Source of the DNA: Epiperipatus broadwayi
Taxonomy: Eukaryota; Onychophora; Udeonychophora; Euonychophora; Peripatidae
Length of the DNA stretch: 64,000 bases
Assembly: GCA_028023455.1 (NCBI GenBank)
Contig: JAQFVV010006221.1
Location: 7,917,011-7,981,010, forward strand
Direction: 5' to 3'
Position numbers and translations under genes: made by a program. Each line of letters begins with the position of its first letter. Position 1 is the stretch's first letter. Positions 48,291 through 58,510 of this stretch are shown in pieces. Below the pieces are notes generated by a model. The model made no database searches and was not told the origin of the DNA. It worked only from the letters and a program-made list of their open reading frames with translations.

Positions 48291-49239
48291 ATGCTTGACA
48301 CTTAATTTTGTTTTTAAAGTCTTTAAAATGCTATTTCCTATAACAATGATGTTTTCCAATGTTGCAGAGTTTAAGTCTTGTTTATGTTGACCTTTTTGTT
48401 TCTTTCCAGATTTATTGGAATAATATAAATAATCACTTTTTGATAGTCAATAGTTTTCAAATCTTAGTTTTATCATTAGCATTGAAGTTGTATTCTGTAT
48501 CTTTATCAACTGTTTTTTTTTTTTTACAAATATAACTTTTATATTTTTTTAAAGTTTATGTAGATCATTCTAAGTTTTAAGAATTTAAACTTAAAATTCC
48601 TAAGTTTCATAGTAGATAGTATAGAGTTTAAAAATGGAATCAAATTTTATGCTAAAATGAACAGATTTCTTAAGCATATCCTCCATTACTGTCATCAGAA
48701 TATATAAAATTAGCAAATAAAACAGCTTTTAAATAGCCTGCTGCAGGGCTAATGGTCCTCCCTCCATGAGTATTTCTATAGAAAAATAGATAAGAGAAAA
48801 CAACTTTTAGATTAATCAAAACTTGATGATGAGGGTTTACTTTTACCTTTCTTATTGACCAATATTTGGATAGTTATGTACTATTTACTTGAAAGAAAAA
48901 TTCTATATTACCTTTGAACCTGAAGGCATGTTCTAATCATTATAAATATTATTAGCACAGTAAAGGATTAACTTTATTGATATTGTTATAGATTTTTTTT
49001 TATGGTTTTAACTCCTAATTTTTTTTTTTGCATATCTATATTAAATCCATATATTATATGAAGAAAGATACCATAATAAAAGAAAAATTAAAGAGACAAT
49101 TCGTATAAATCAATTTTAAAACTTCTGTTTTTTGTTTAAGTTTGTTTGATAGTGATTACAATTTAAGTAACCATAATTACTTCTATAAAAGTTATATATT
49201 AGTAATATTGTAATTTAAAAATAATTTATATTTATATAA
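48291..49239. other. AT-rich region, nothing recognised
   Basis: Contains homopolymer T tracts. No genes or element ends noted. Confidence 0.5.
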
Positions 49240-49403
49240 CATATTTTGCAGGTTCATCCATGTAAGATATTAATTAAATATTCCAATATTTTGATTTGAT
49301 CACACAAACCCTCAACTGGGAAATGAGTTGATGGCTTGTGTGATCAAGTCAAAATGTTGGAATATCTAATTAAAATCTTACAGGGATGAACCCACAAAAT
49401 ATG
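49240..49403. mobile_element. Foldback hairpin element
   Basis: Arms of about 75-80 bp: CATATTTTGCAGGTTCATCC at the left mirrors CATATTTTGTGGGTTCATCC from the right. They are joined by a short loop near 49318-49328. A target duplication was not identified. No coding capacity. Confidence 0.7.
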
Positions 49404-49875
49404 TCTTTTATATCTATAACCCATGAAAACATTCTTGTAAATATAATGATCAAATTTAAAATTAAAATGTTATCTATTTTAATTTTGTTTTAAATTGATT
49501 ATTTTTAATCTTTATATATATATATTTTAACGGAATGAGTCCAGACCTTGCATATCAGTATACTTGATAGGCTATCAGAGTGGATTAGAAATTGAATCTA
49601 TGGTTTCTAAATTTCTAAACTCATAATCATCTTGATCTCAATCCCAGGAGATAACATGTTTGTATATGAACGTACATCAGGTACTTCCACATACACTCAT
49701 CCTTCTTCTCCATCCCTAAATTTCATTTATACCAGAATTCAAGCTTGAGGAGAATATGCACATTTATTTCAAGAAATAATCATATTACAGTCTTCATTGC
49801 ATCGAGTACGTGATAAATAGATAAGTGAATAAAGAAAACATGGATGACCAGCTTTAATTTGAGATCAGGTTTAAC
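49404..49875. other. AT-rich spacer, nothing recognised
   Basis: No gene or structured element seen. Confidence 0.5.
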
Positions 49876-49888
49876 AATTTTATTCATG

Positions 49889-50002
49889 TTAAAACAGGCA
49901 ACAAACTCACTATGTGTGTGGCAATATATATAGTGAGTTTTTGCCTGTTTTAACAACAGTTATACACAAGCATAAGAGGAGGTGGTCATGTGATGTTTAT
50001 TG
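49889..50002. mobile_element. Family A mini-foldback with 13-bp duplication
   Basis: A 114 bp insertion between perfect copies of AATTTTATTCATG (49876-49888, 50003-50015). The left end starts TTAAAACAGGCAA. The right part mirrors it and then continues through the extension to GTCATGTGATGTTTATTG. Only the terminal ~60 nt of the unit is present. The order of extended and unextended ends is reversed relative to 44846-45647. Confidence 0.85.
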
Positions 50003-50219
50003 AATTTTATTCATGCTTATTACAATTTAGTCAATGAGAAACCACAAATGATAATAGTTAATACATTTAGATATTTATGACTATTCTTTCTCAGTACTGT
50101 TGATATTTATTAATCCACTCCTTCCTTTTTCCACAAAGAATAATTATTTGTTATCAACAAAAAGAAAAAGAAAATTATTTATATATATATATACTTGCTT
50201 TTGTTAAAATCATAATTCT

Positions 50220-51690
50220 TTCTTTCCAACCTATTTGCTGATTGATTCATATTAAATAGCATGATGGTGGTTTGGGATCTCTCTTTTTATTGTGATTTGT
50301 TTCTATAATGATAGAAAATATCATTCACACTAGAAGTTTTTAATCATATATACTGAAAAACAAGTAAATAATAAAGTGATTGGTATGGACAAACGAACAA
50401 TAAATAATAGTGTAACTCTGTACAAATGTTGGTATTTAATGTTGGAAAGTATAAAGTCTTATCTATAATCCTACTGATGATCAAATTCATCTGCGAATAC
50501 CTGATCCTACATTTTATTTAAACTTAAAATTAAGCTAGTAATATTTCCCCCCATTTCTATTAATCCCATTAATCTATGGTAAAGGAAAGAAAGAAAATAT
50601 ATACATAAAATTAATCATGTGATATCATTCTAAGAGACATCAAGAAGAGTCTATAATGGAGAATGTCCTAAAGGGATGATGCATGTTCCTATTTCTGCAG
50701 TTCATGATCCAATTGGTTGGGTTCGAATGTCTTTGGAACATGTATAATAGTGATCCAAACTTCTCTTCCAATATGATAAGCTTTGTATGGTTAAGTTCAC
50801 ATCTTCAGATCCAAGTAGTAAAGTTTGGGGTTGATTTCAGCATAGGTGAACAGATGCTGCTTTGAGTTGACTTCCTTTTTGGGTGTTACAGTTCCATGGT
50901 TGACAAATCTCTTCTCATGAGGTAACTTTGTACTTAGCCACATGTGGTTGTATATATATCTATCTAAAGCTATTTATGGAATTTTTCTAATTTTCAATCC
51001 CTTGGTTTTCCAACTTTAAGTCTATCAGCTTTTATTTTAACTCTTATCAATTTTCAATGGAATCTAATAGTTTGAGGTTTTATTTTGATGGCTACCAACC
51101 TTGATCTTCAAATGCCAAGTTCGATCGCAGTTTACAAAATATGCGTGTTGATTAATCAACAAGAGTTTTTGATCTGATCATCAAAACAAGGTTGTTCTTT
51201 TTTTTAAGTGTTGAATTGACTCTTTTATGATCTCATGCATGGACTTGATTATTTATGTCATATATATGTGGTGGATTAATAATAATAAAAATATTATTTA
51301 TTATTTCATTCCATTACATTTTTCTGATTTTATTGCATTACTCTAGATTTGATCTTTTTTTTTTTTTTACTTATATGTGTTACATAAGGTTTATAATATG
51401 GGTAAATATAAATATTTAAGTTTTACATGTTTAGTTTGGGTTATGAATTTTATCACATTTTTGTTTATCTTTTAATTATATAAACAATTAAGTATTTTCT
51501 CTTCTAAAATGCTTGTGAACATTTTTAATTTTGGGGGATACATTTTAATTGGGTTATATTCTCTTTATACATTAACCTATGGTACATTATATCTAGGGAA
51601 TGTTATTATGGTGGATTTTAGTGTTGAAGTAGATGAAGGTGTTTAATGGTTCTTGATGGGATGTAAGATCACAACTTACAACATGTAATT
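50220..51690. repeat. Diverged paralogue of 11750-13380
   Basis: Colinear short matches with the earlier region, for example GAGAATGTCCTAAAGGGAT against CAAAATGTCCTAAAAAGAGA and the shared GGGATGTAAG near the end. No coding potential was recognised. Confidence 0.45.
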
Positions 51691-52107
51691 ACTATATCTA
51701 ATATATAGCATGCTATTGATATTTCCATTTAAAAGTATTATATATATGATAAATATAATATCTTTTCATGTGTAATTGCCTTATCCAATATATAGATTGC
51801 AAGCACACATGCTTACATGACTATTAATTTTAACAGTATATCTACAGCAAATAATTTTATTATCATCATATACAACTTTACAATTCTATTTCTGTCTTTC
51901 AAACTTAGTCTATCATGATTAAAATTTATCTACTTTATAATTTACTTAGGTTGCTCTAAATGTGTTTCAGTCCAAGACTCATCATCTTAAAAGCATGGAT
52001 TTAGTTATGCCCTTATAATTCTCTATATGTATTGCCACTCAGTGCAAGCCAGAGTAATCAATGGATGCAGAAGGCTTGTGCATAAAATCCCCATGTAGTG
52101 CCTACTC

Positions 52108-52166
52108 ATCCAATATCCCCAGACTAGTTTCTGGTTTGTGGCCTTTGTCAGTGAGGAGCCTTGGAT
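52108..52166 (-). ncRNA. Hammerhead motif (family A), G8 decayed
   Basis: The core is CTGACAA in place of CTGACGA. Everything else, including GAAA, ACTAGT and both stem I helices, is preserved. Confidence 0.6.
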
Positions 52167-52560
52167 CTGAGAGCACTGCAGCTAGATCTTAGGATCTAAT
52201 GCAATCCTCCAGCAGCCACCTTTTATCTCTACTTAACTACAAAACTATGAGTCTTAAATTGAAAACACCATAATATTTTCAATCCAAGCTCATCAGCTTA
52301 TATAGTCATATAGGTCTGAACTCAGTTCAGTACCTATACATTTTGGTGTCTTTGGTTCTTTAATAACCATAGCCACCACTATCCTATTAGGCAGGATTGG
52401 TTTTAAGCCAATAAACATTACATGATCACTATTTCTTATGCTTGCTCTTAACTGTTATAAAAACAGGTAAAACTCTATACGTATTGCCACTCAGTGCAAG
52501 CCAGAGTGATCAATGGATGCCAGAAGGCTTCTGCATAAAATTCCCATCTAGTACCTATTC

Positions 52561-52619
52561 ATCCAATATCCCCAGACTAGTTTCTGGCTTGTGACCTTTG
52601 TCAGTGAAGAGCCTTGGAT
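52561..52619 (-). ncRNA. Hammerhead motif (family A), G8 decayed
   Basis: Again CTGACAA, the same CpG-type change as the neighbouring unit. Stem I is intact. Confidence 0.6.
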
Positions 52620-52856
52620 CTGAGAGCAGTGCAGCTAGATCTTAGGATCTAATGTAACCCTCTAACAGCTACTTTTTATCTCTACTTAATTACAAAACTA
52701 TGAGACTTAAATTGAAAACACTATAATATTTTCAATCCAAGATCATCAGCTTATATAGTCATATAGGTCTGAATTCAGTTCAGTAGTTAAGTAGAGATAA
52801 AAGGTGGCTGCTGGAGGCATGCATTAGATCTTAAGATCTAGCTGCATTGCTCTCAG

Positions 52857-52915
52857 ATCCAAGGCTCCTCACTGATGAAGGACACAAGCCAGAAACTAGT
52901 CTGCGGATGTTGGAT
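52857..52915 (+). ncRNA. Hammerhead ribozyme motif (family A), core intact
   Basis: CTGATGA and GAAAC are intact. Stem II is weakened (GGA opposite GCC), and stem I has one mismatch (TGCGGA). Confidence 0.6.
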
Positions 52916-53311
52916 GAGTTAGGCACTAGATGGGATTTTATGCACAAGCCTTTTGGCATTCATTGATTACTCTGACTTGCACTGTGTGGCAATACGTATA
53001 GAGAGTTTTGCCTGTTTTAATAACAGTTAAGAGCAAGCATAAGAAATAGTGATCATGTAATGTTTATTGGCTTAAAACCAATCCTGCCTAAAAGGATAGT
53101 GGTGTCTATGATTATTAAGGAACCAAAGACACCAAAATATATAGGTACTGAACTGAGTTCAGACCTATATGACTATATAAGCTGATGAGCTTGGATTGCA
53201 AATATTGTAGTGTTTTCAATTTAAGTCTCATACTTTTATAGTTAAGTAGAGATAAAAGGTGACTGCTGGAGGGTTGCATTAGATCCTAAGATCTAGCTGT
53301 AGTGCTCTCAG

Positions 53312-53370
53312 ATCCAAGGCTCCTCACTAGCGAAGGCCACAAGCTAGAAACTAGTCTGGGGATATTGGAT
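53312..53370 (+). ncRNA. Hammerhead motif (family A), inactivated
   Basis: The core reads CTAGCGA (two substitutions at positions 5-6). GAAA, ACTAGT and stem I are intact. Confidence 0.55.
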
Positions 53371-53526
53371 GAGTAGGCATTAGATGGGATTTTATGCACA
53401 AGCCTTCTGTCATCCTTAGGTTAATCTGGCTTGCAGTGAGTAGTAATACGTATAGAGAGTTTTGCCTGTTTTAATAACAGTTAAGAGCAAGCATAAGAAA
53501 TAGTGATCATGTGATGCCCTTATAAT

Positions 53527-54289
53527 GTTTTTTTTACTACCTTTTGTTTTGCTTATTGCTTTCAAACAGTCTAAGTGAATGCAAATTTGTTTCACACTAT
53601 TTTCAATATCTCCATATTCTATTGTTTCTTAACTTTTCATTTTTGTCTCATGTAGTATTTTCAATTGACCAATCAGTTGAGCAATTTTTATTGAAAATTT
53701 GTGTATCTAGCCAAATCTTAAAATATCCATATCATGTTTTTTCAAATGCAAAAAGATTTTTCTCAATCAATAGTTTGTCAATTGTCATATTTCATGATCC
53801 TGTAATATATTAGGAAATGTGCATGCTAAATTTTTAATGATTCAAAATCAATAGTCAAATACGAGTCTGATGTCTTAATTTTTAAATCTTGACCTTAACT
53901 TGTCGATACATTTTTGCTTTGAATATTCTCAATTTTATTTCCAGTTTGAAATTAAAAGCGTTAGTAATATTACTTCCAAGATAAAGACATTTTTTTATGT
54001 TTTTGTTTTGATTTTTTTTTTCCGTTTTCGTATTTTTTTAGTCCTTATTATATATAATTTATATCTGTTTGTTCTCATGTTGATTTCATTGTTTTTTCAT
54101 CTTCAGTAATGATTGTCTTATCTGAACATCTTAAATTATTTATTCACACCCCTTGCATTCATACTCATTATCTATATGTGTCATGAATATTCTTAATGAG
54201 ATTGTATTTTCATGCTGTATGGGTTATCCAATTTCACAACTATTCTTTAGAAGATTAATTAGTTTTTAGACTTTCACAATCTTTGAATC
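53527..54289. other. AT-rich region, nothing recognised
   Basis: ORFs 53544-53813 and 53900-54109 are F/S/L-rich low-complexity frames without motifs. They are probably chance. Confidence 0.45.
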
Positions 54290-54620
54290 ATCTTTTGATC
54301 AAAACTATCCAATGATTTTTGAAAGTCAATAAAACAGATATAGTTTTCTTGTCTTTTGGCATTCTCTGTAATAAAACAATGTAATAATATCTGTTGTATA
54401 GCATTCCTATCTTGAAGAAATCTAAACTCATTATTCTTAAATCTAACAAGTGTGCCTTTATCTGAAAGTAATTTTTTTTTTTTTTTTAGATAATTAAGAT
54501 TTTGGCTAAAATGTTATTTAATATGATAGTTCTGTAATTTTGCCTTGTTTTCTTTTAGGTAGATTGGCACTGACAATAATTTTGACCATGTTTTATATAC
54601 TGTACTTTTACCCTTGCAAT
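54290..54620 (-). pseudogene. RTE-like RT fragment (fingers/palm motif A)
   Basis: The minus strand encodes NNEFRFLQDRNAIQQILLHC, then ENAKRQENYICFIDFQKSLDS. These correspond to the RTE blocks FGFR-G--T-DAIF and LYLCFIDYEKAFDS. Upstream, SVPIYLKENKAK is recognisable. The frame is broken elsewhere. A separate fragment from 57340-58060, since the order is wrong for one element. Confidence 0.7.
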
Positions 54621-54780
54621 ATTACTCACTTTTTAAATTTCTTGCAATTAACTATGCCCGGCATGTCTGATCATTCTTATTTAATTTATTCACTGCTTCT
54701 TTAACTTCTAATATTATAATATTGTAAGATAATGGTATAATTTCAATTTTTTTTTTTTTTTTTTTGCTAATTTGCTTTAT

Positions 54781-55248
54781 TAATATTTATTAAGGCAATA
54801 AACCTCAATAATGTGCGCTTAAAAATGCAAAGGTAAGGACCTCTACAGGTCTTAACCACAAACTTATGCTTTGGAAGAAAAGAGGGGAACCCTTCTTTAC
54901 TTCAACCTACTTTCTATATAAATAGATGAAGCTGAAGTGGTTAGATCTGAGAGCATGAAGCTATTCAATATTTCACTGATTAAGTCCACAATTCCTATTA
55001 CACATTAGTACTCGCGAAATCTTTCGACTTACGAGTCAATGGAAAGATCTTATAGTAAGAAATCTATTACAATAATTTAAAGTAGGTTGAAGTAAAGAAG
55101 GGTTCCCCTCTTTTTTTCCAAAGTGTAAGCTGTGGTTAAGACCTGTAGAAGTCCCTACCTTCGCATTTTCAAGCACACATTTTTGAGGTTTATTGCCTTA
55201 GTAAATATTACTTACATAATTAATGTGCGTTAAATAAATTTATAATTA
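54781..55248. mobile_element. Family C foldback element with 13-bp duplication
   Basis: A 468 bp insertion between perfect copies of TAATTTGCTTTAT (54768-54780, 55249-55261). The arms start AATATTTATTAAGGCAATAA at the left and, inverted, AATATTTACTAAGGCAATAA at the right. The right arm carries an extra ~40 nt extension. The ~180 nt interior is not part of the short copy at 26947-27133. No hammerhead core is convincing. Confidence 0.85.
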
Positions 55249-55261
55249 TAATTTGCTTTAT

Positions 55262-55537
55262 ATAATTTGCAATAATAATTTTATCATAACTTTAAAACTT
55301 CCATCTTCTTAGTATTATAATATTCTTTTTGGTAATTTTTTTGTTAAGATTTCTTTACATATATACTTTTCTTGGTTTATATGCATTACAATATTTTTCT
55401 GTTGCAGTATTAAAGTTTCAGTTATTTTTGCTTTTCCTGAATACTTTCTTTATTTGATGCACTTTACCATACATTTGTAAAGATGAGAATTGATTCTTTA
55501 AAACTATTCTATCTCATCCATTTATACTGTGACTTAG
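55262..55537. other. AT-rich spacer
   Basis: Nothing recognised. Confidence 0.5.
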
Positions 55538-55706
55538 ATTATTACAATGAACCACTAAATATCACATGATCACCATTTTTATGCTTGCTCATAGCTGTTA
55601 TTAAAACAGGCATACCTCTCCATACAGTAGTGTCATTCAGTGCAAGCCAGAGTAATCAATGGATGCTAGAAGACTTGTGCATAAAATACCTATCTAATGC
55701 CTACTC

Positions 55707-55765
55707 ATCCAATATCACCAGACTAGTTTCTAGCTAGTGGCTTTCGTCAGTGAGGAGGCTTGGAT
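55707..55765 (-). ncRNA. Hammerhead ribozyme motif (family A), core intact, covarying stem II
   Basis: CTGACGA and GAAA intact. Stem II is AGC/GCT rather than GGC/GCC, so the G-C pair is replaced by A-U with both sides changed. Stem I has TGGTGA opposite TCCTCA, one mismatch. Confidence 0.65.
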
Positions 55766-56437
55766 CTGAGAGCACTATACCTAGATCTTAGGATCTAATG
55801 CAACTCTCCAGCAGCCACCTTTCATCTCTACTTAACTACAAAACTATGAGAATAAAATTGGAAAACACAATAATATTTTCAATCCAAGCTCATTAGCTTA
55901 TACAGCCATATAGATCTGAACTCAGTTCAATATCCATACATTATGGTGTCTTTGGTTCTTTAATAACCATAGCTACCATTATCCTATTAAGCAGGATTAA
56001 TATTAAACCACTAAACATTACATGATCACCATTTTTTATGCTTATTCATGACTGTTATTAAAACAGACACTACTGAGTAATGCTTGTTTTAATAACAGTC
56101 ATGAATAAGCATGAGAAATGGTGATCATGTAGTGTTTAATGGTTTAATACTAATCCTGCTTAATAGGATAGTGTTATGAGTAAGCCTAGGAAATGGTGAT
56201 CATGTAATGTTTAATACCAATCCTGCCTAATAGGATAGTGGTGGCTATGGTTATTAAAGAACCAAAGACACCAAAATGTATGGGTACTGAACTGAGTTCA
56301 GACCTATATGACTATATAAGCTAGTGAGCTTGGATTGAAAATATTTTATTCTCATAGTTTTGTAAATAAATAGAGATAAAAGGTGGCTGCTGGAGAGTTG
56401 CATTAGATCCTAAGATCTAGGTGCAGTGCTCTCTCAG

Positions 56438-56494
56438 ATCCAAAGCTCCTCACTGACGAAAGCCACAGGTTAGAAACTAGTCGGGATATTGGAT
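56438..56494 (+). ncRNA. Hammerhead ribozyme motif (family A), core intact
   Basis: CTGACGA and GAAA intact. Stem II AGC/GTT pairs through A-U, G-U and C-G. Two bases of stem I after GTC are deleted, weakening the inner helix. Confidence 0.6.
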
Positions 56495-56610
56495 GAGTAG
56501 GCACTAAATATGGATTTTATGCACAAGCCTTCTGGCATCCATTGATTATCTGTCTTGCACTGAGTGGCACTACTCTATGGAGAGTTTTGCCTGTTTTAAT
56601 TATTACAATG

Positions 56611-57339
56611 TTAAAGGATTTGCTTTGAAACTAGCTACAGTATTTTTGCATTGATAGACTTACATCCCATTAATGTATCTCTTTCTTTTTTATTTAATAG
56701 ATATTTTATATCAGTTTTTATTTTGAATTTATTGTGGACCAAATAATCTCTCAATTATTTAGTTCTTCAAAGATATCACTTTTTTTAATTTCAGATTTAA
56801 CATCATATTTTATTGCTTCAATAATTGGCTTATTGATACAATTTTTTTTTTTGCTTAAGTAGAAACTTATTTTTCTGGTCGATGTTTAAATTGTTAGTAA
56901 TTATTTTATGAAAGGTGTACTATATTTATTCTTTATAATCAGCACATCATATTTATCCTGGGAGGGTTTAAAAAATGCTATTTCTGACATGATGAACAGA
57001 TGTCTTCTGAAATCATTTCTCTGGGTAAAAGTTGCTGCAGAAATTACTTCAACCATTTGCTATAATTAATAGCAATTGTTAAAGACAATTCATTTGGTTC
57101 CTTTTACCATTAGGATTATAAATCCTCATTTCCTTTCAAAATCATTAATCTTTTTTTTTTACTTTTACCATAACTAAAATAAACAACTTTGCAAAAGGAA
57201 TGAAAAGAGAATATATATATATAATCATTTTTAACCATTATTAATCCACTTTCAGCGGAAGCAAGTTTAATGCAGTTTCTCTGACCTCTAGCCTCGTTTT
57301 TTTATAACACACCAACAAACTTTTATATTTCATATATCT
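56611..57339. other. AT-rich region, nothing recognised
   Basis: No recognisable motif. Confidence 0.45.
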
Positions 57340-58060
57340 TTCTCATATGTTATCTCTTTCTAGGTTTTTTACAATATCTTGGGATTTCATGTAAAACTTC
57401 AACTGTTCATTTATTATCATTTCTTTTAGAATTGTCCAACTCAACTCCATTTTAGTGATTTAATTCTTTCAATGATGTTAGTGTTACCTGTTTGTTCATT
57501 TACCAGTGTACTTTGTTTTCAATCTCTTGTTGTTTCTAACATATACATGTTTTCATGCTTTATTGAGTGTCTGTAATCTCTGTATTGCTTTTCTGTAAAG
57601 TATTCAAGTCTCAGATCCATTAGTGAGAAGTTGTAAAACATATCTATTCAAAATCTTCCTTTTTAAATACAAAAACATATTTCCTTTTCATATTAAGTTA
57701 CTTCTTTCAAAAGCTTTCCATTCAAGTTTAATTCTATAATTAATTTCAACCATTATATTTTCATTTGTATTAACAGTCTGACCAAGATATTTGTAACTGT
57801 TAACTTCTTCTAATTCATCATTATCAATCTTTATTTTCTTCTTTTGAGAAATGACTTTGGTCTTTTTTAGCATTTGTCATTAGCCCTACTTTTTTACTTT
57901 TATCTGATAACTTTTGCAATATTTCCTTAAGCTCTGAAGCATTATTTTCAAAAGCACCCATATCATCTGCAAAATCTTAATGACTTAAATAATCTCTATT
58001 TACTTTTACTCCCTTACCTTCTTTTTTTAATCCATGAAATGTAAGGTAAATAGATGAAAG
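57340..58060 (-). pseudogene. RTE-like LINE RT remnant
   Basis: On the minus strand: FADDMGAF (RT motif C, normally FADD) near 57955-57975, KKVGLMTNAKK, a one-base frameshift, then KIDNDELEEVNSYKYLGQTV (57688-57873). Further on are the degraded LLTNGSET region, IKSLKWSWT, and VEVLHEIPRYCKK near 57370. The catalytic aspartates survive, but the frame is broken several times. It is the same family as 28015-28640. Confidence 0.8.
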
Positions 58061-58194
58061 TACATTGATTATTGGAGCAATAAATATTAATTCCGACTTT
58101 GAACTTAATAAATGTAAAATGAATGAAAACACAGAAGAATTATAAAATGCATGCAATCTATTATGTTAATTGACAAATAAAATCATAAAAGGGA

Positions 58195-58510
58195 AGTACT
58201 TAATCACTAAATATCACATGATCACCATTTCCTTCACTTATATAAGCTGTTAAAACAATGACAAACTCTTCATGATGCCATCCAGCACAAGCTATAGTAA
58301 TTAAGGGATGCAAGAAGGTTTCTGGATAACATCTCTATCTTGTGCCTACACATCTAATATCTCCAGATTAGTTTTTAGCTTGTGGCTTTCATCAGTAATG
58401 AGCCTTGGATCTGAGAGCACTGCACCTAGATCTTAGGATCTAATGCAACCCTCCAGCAGCCACCTTTTATCTTTTTACTTAACTTTAAAGCTACCAGTCC
58501 AAAATGAAAA
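58195..58510 (-). mobile_element. Family A partial copy
   Basis: Minus-oriented unit from the extension end (ATCACTAAATATCACATGAT) through the ribozyme region to the start of the unit. It is more diverged than most. A target duplication was not found. Confidence 0.7.
58352..58410 (-). ncRNA. Hammerhead motif (family A), inactivated
   Basis: CTGATGA intact, but AAAA replaces GAAA and the ACTAGT site has become ACTAAT. Stem II is the AGC/GCT variant. Confidence 0.55.

Larger units (their letters stand above)
52020..53513. mobile_element. Family A four-unit array, single insertion
   Basis: A 1494 bp insertion between perfect copies of ATGCCCTTATAAT (52007-52019, 53514-53526). It holds two minus-oriented units followed by two plus-oriented units. 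Ribozyme spacing is 453 nt between the two minus motifs and 455 nt between the two plus motifs, which defines a unit of about 454 nt. The single flanking duplication shows the whole array entered as one event. The right end has the extension (GCATAAGAAATAGTGATCAT...). The left end is truncated. Confidence 0.9.
55550..56598. mobile_element. Family A complex divergent insertion
   Basis: A 1049 bp insertion flanked by ATTATTACAATG (55538-55549, 56599-56610; 12 bp). A minus unit (55550 to about 56085) is followed by a central palindrome around 56040-56165, then plus-oriented partial and full units to 56598. The left end has the extension (AACCACTAAATATCACATGA), and the right end is GCCTGTTTTAA. 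Confidence 0.85.

Noticed and set aside
49876-50015. CRISPR-like repeat
   Set aside because: A single inverted pair with a 13-bp target duplication. There is no array of direct repeats and the context is eukaryotic.
50470-50510. CTGATGA followed by GCGAATAC as a hammerhead
   Set aside because: GAAA is absent and the flanks do not pair as stem I.
53544-54109. Two hydrophobic ORFs as membrane proteins
   Set aside because: Poly-T tracts produce phenylalanine/leucine-rich frames. No start context, partner exons or conservation evidence.
54975-55045. Hammerhead in family C (CTGATTA ... CGCGAAATC)
   Set aside because: The essential G8 is T, stem I does not pair, and no UH cleavage site closes a stem III.
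54290-57340. Joining the two minus-strand RTE fragments (57340-58060 and 54290-54620) into one element
   Set aside because: On the minus strand the C-terminal part comes before the N-terminal part, so they must be separate insertions or rearranged.
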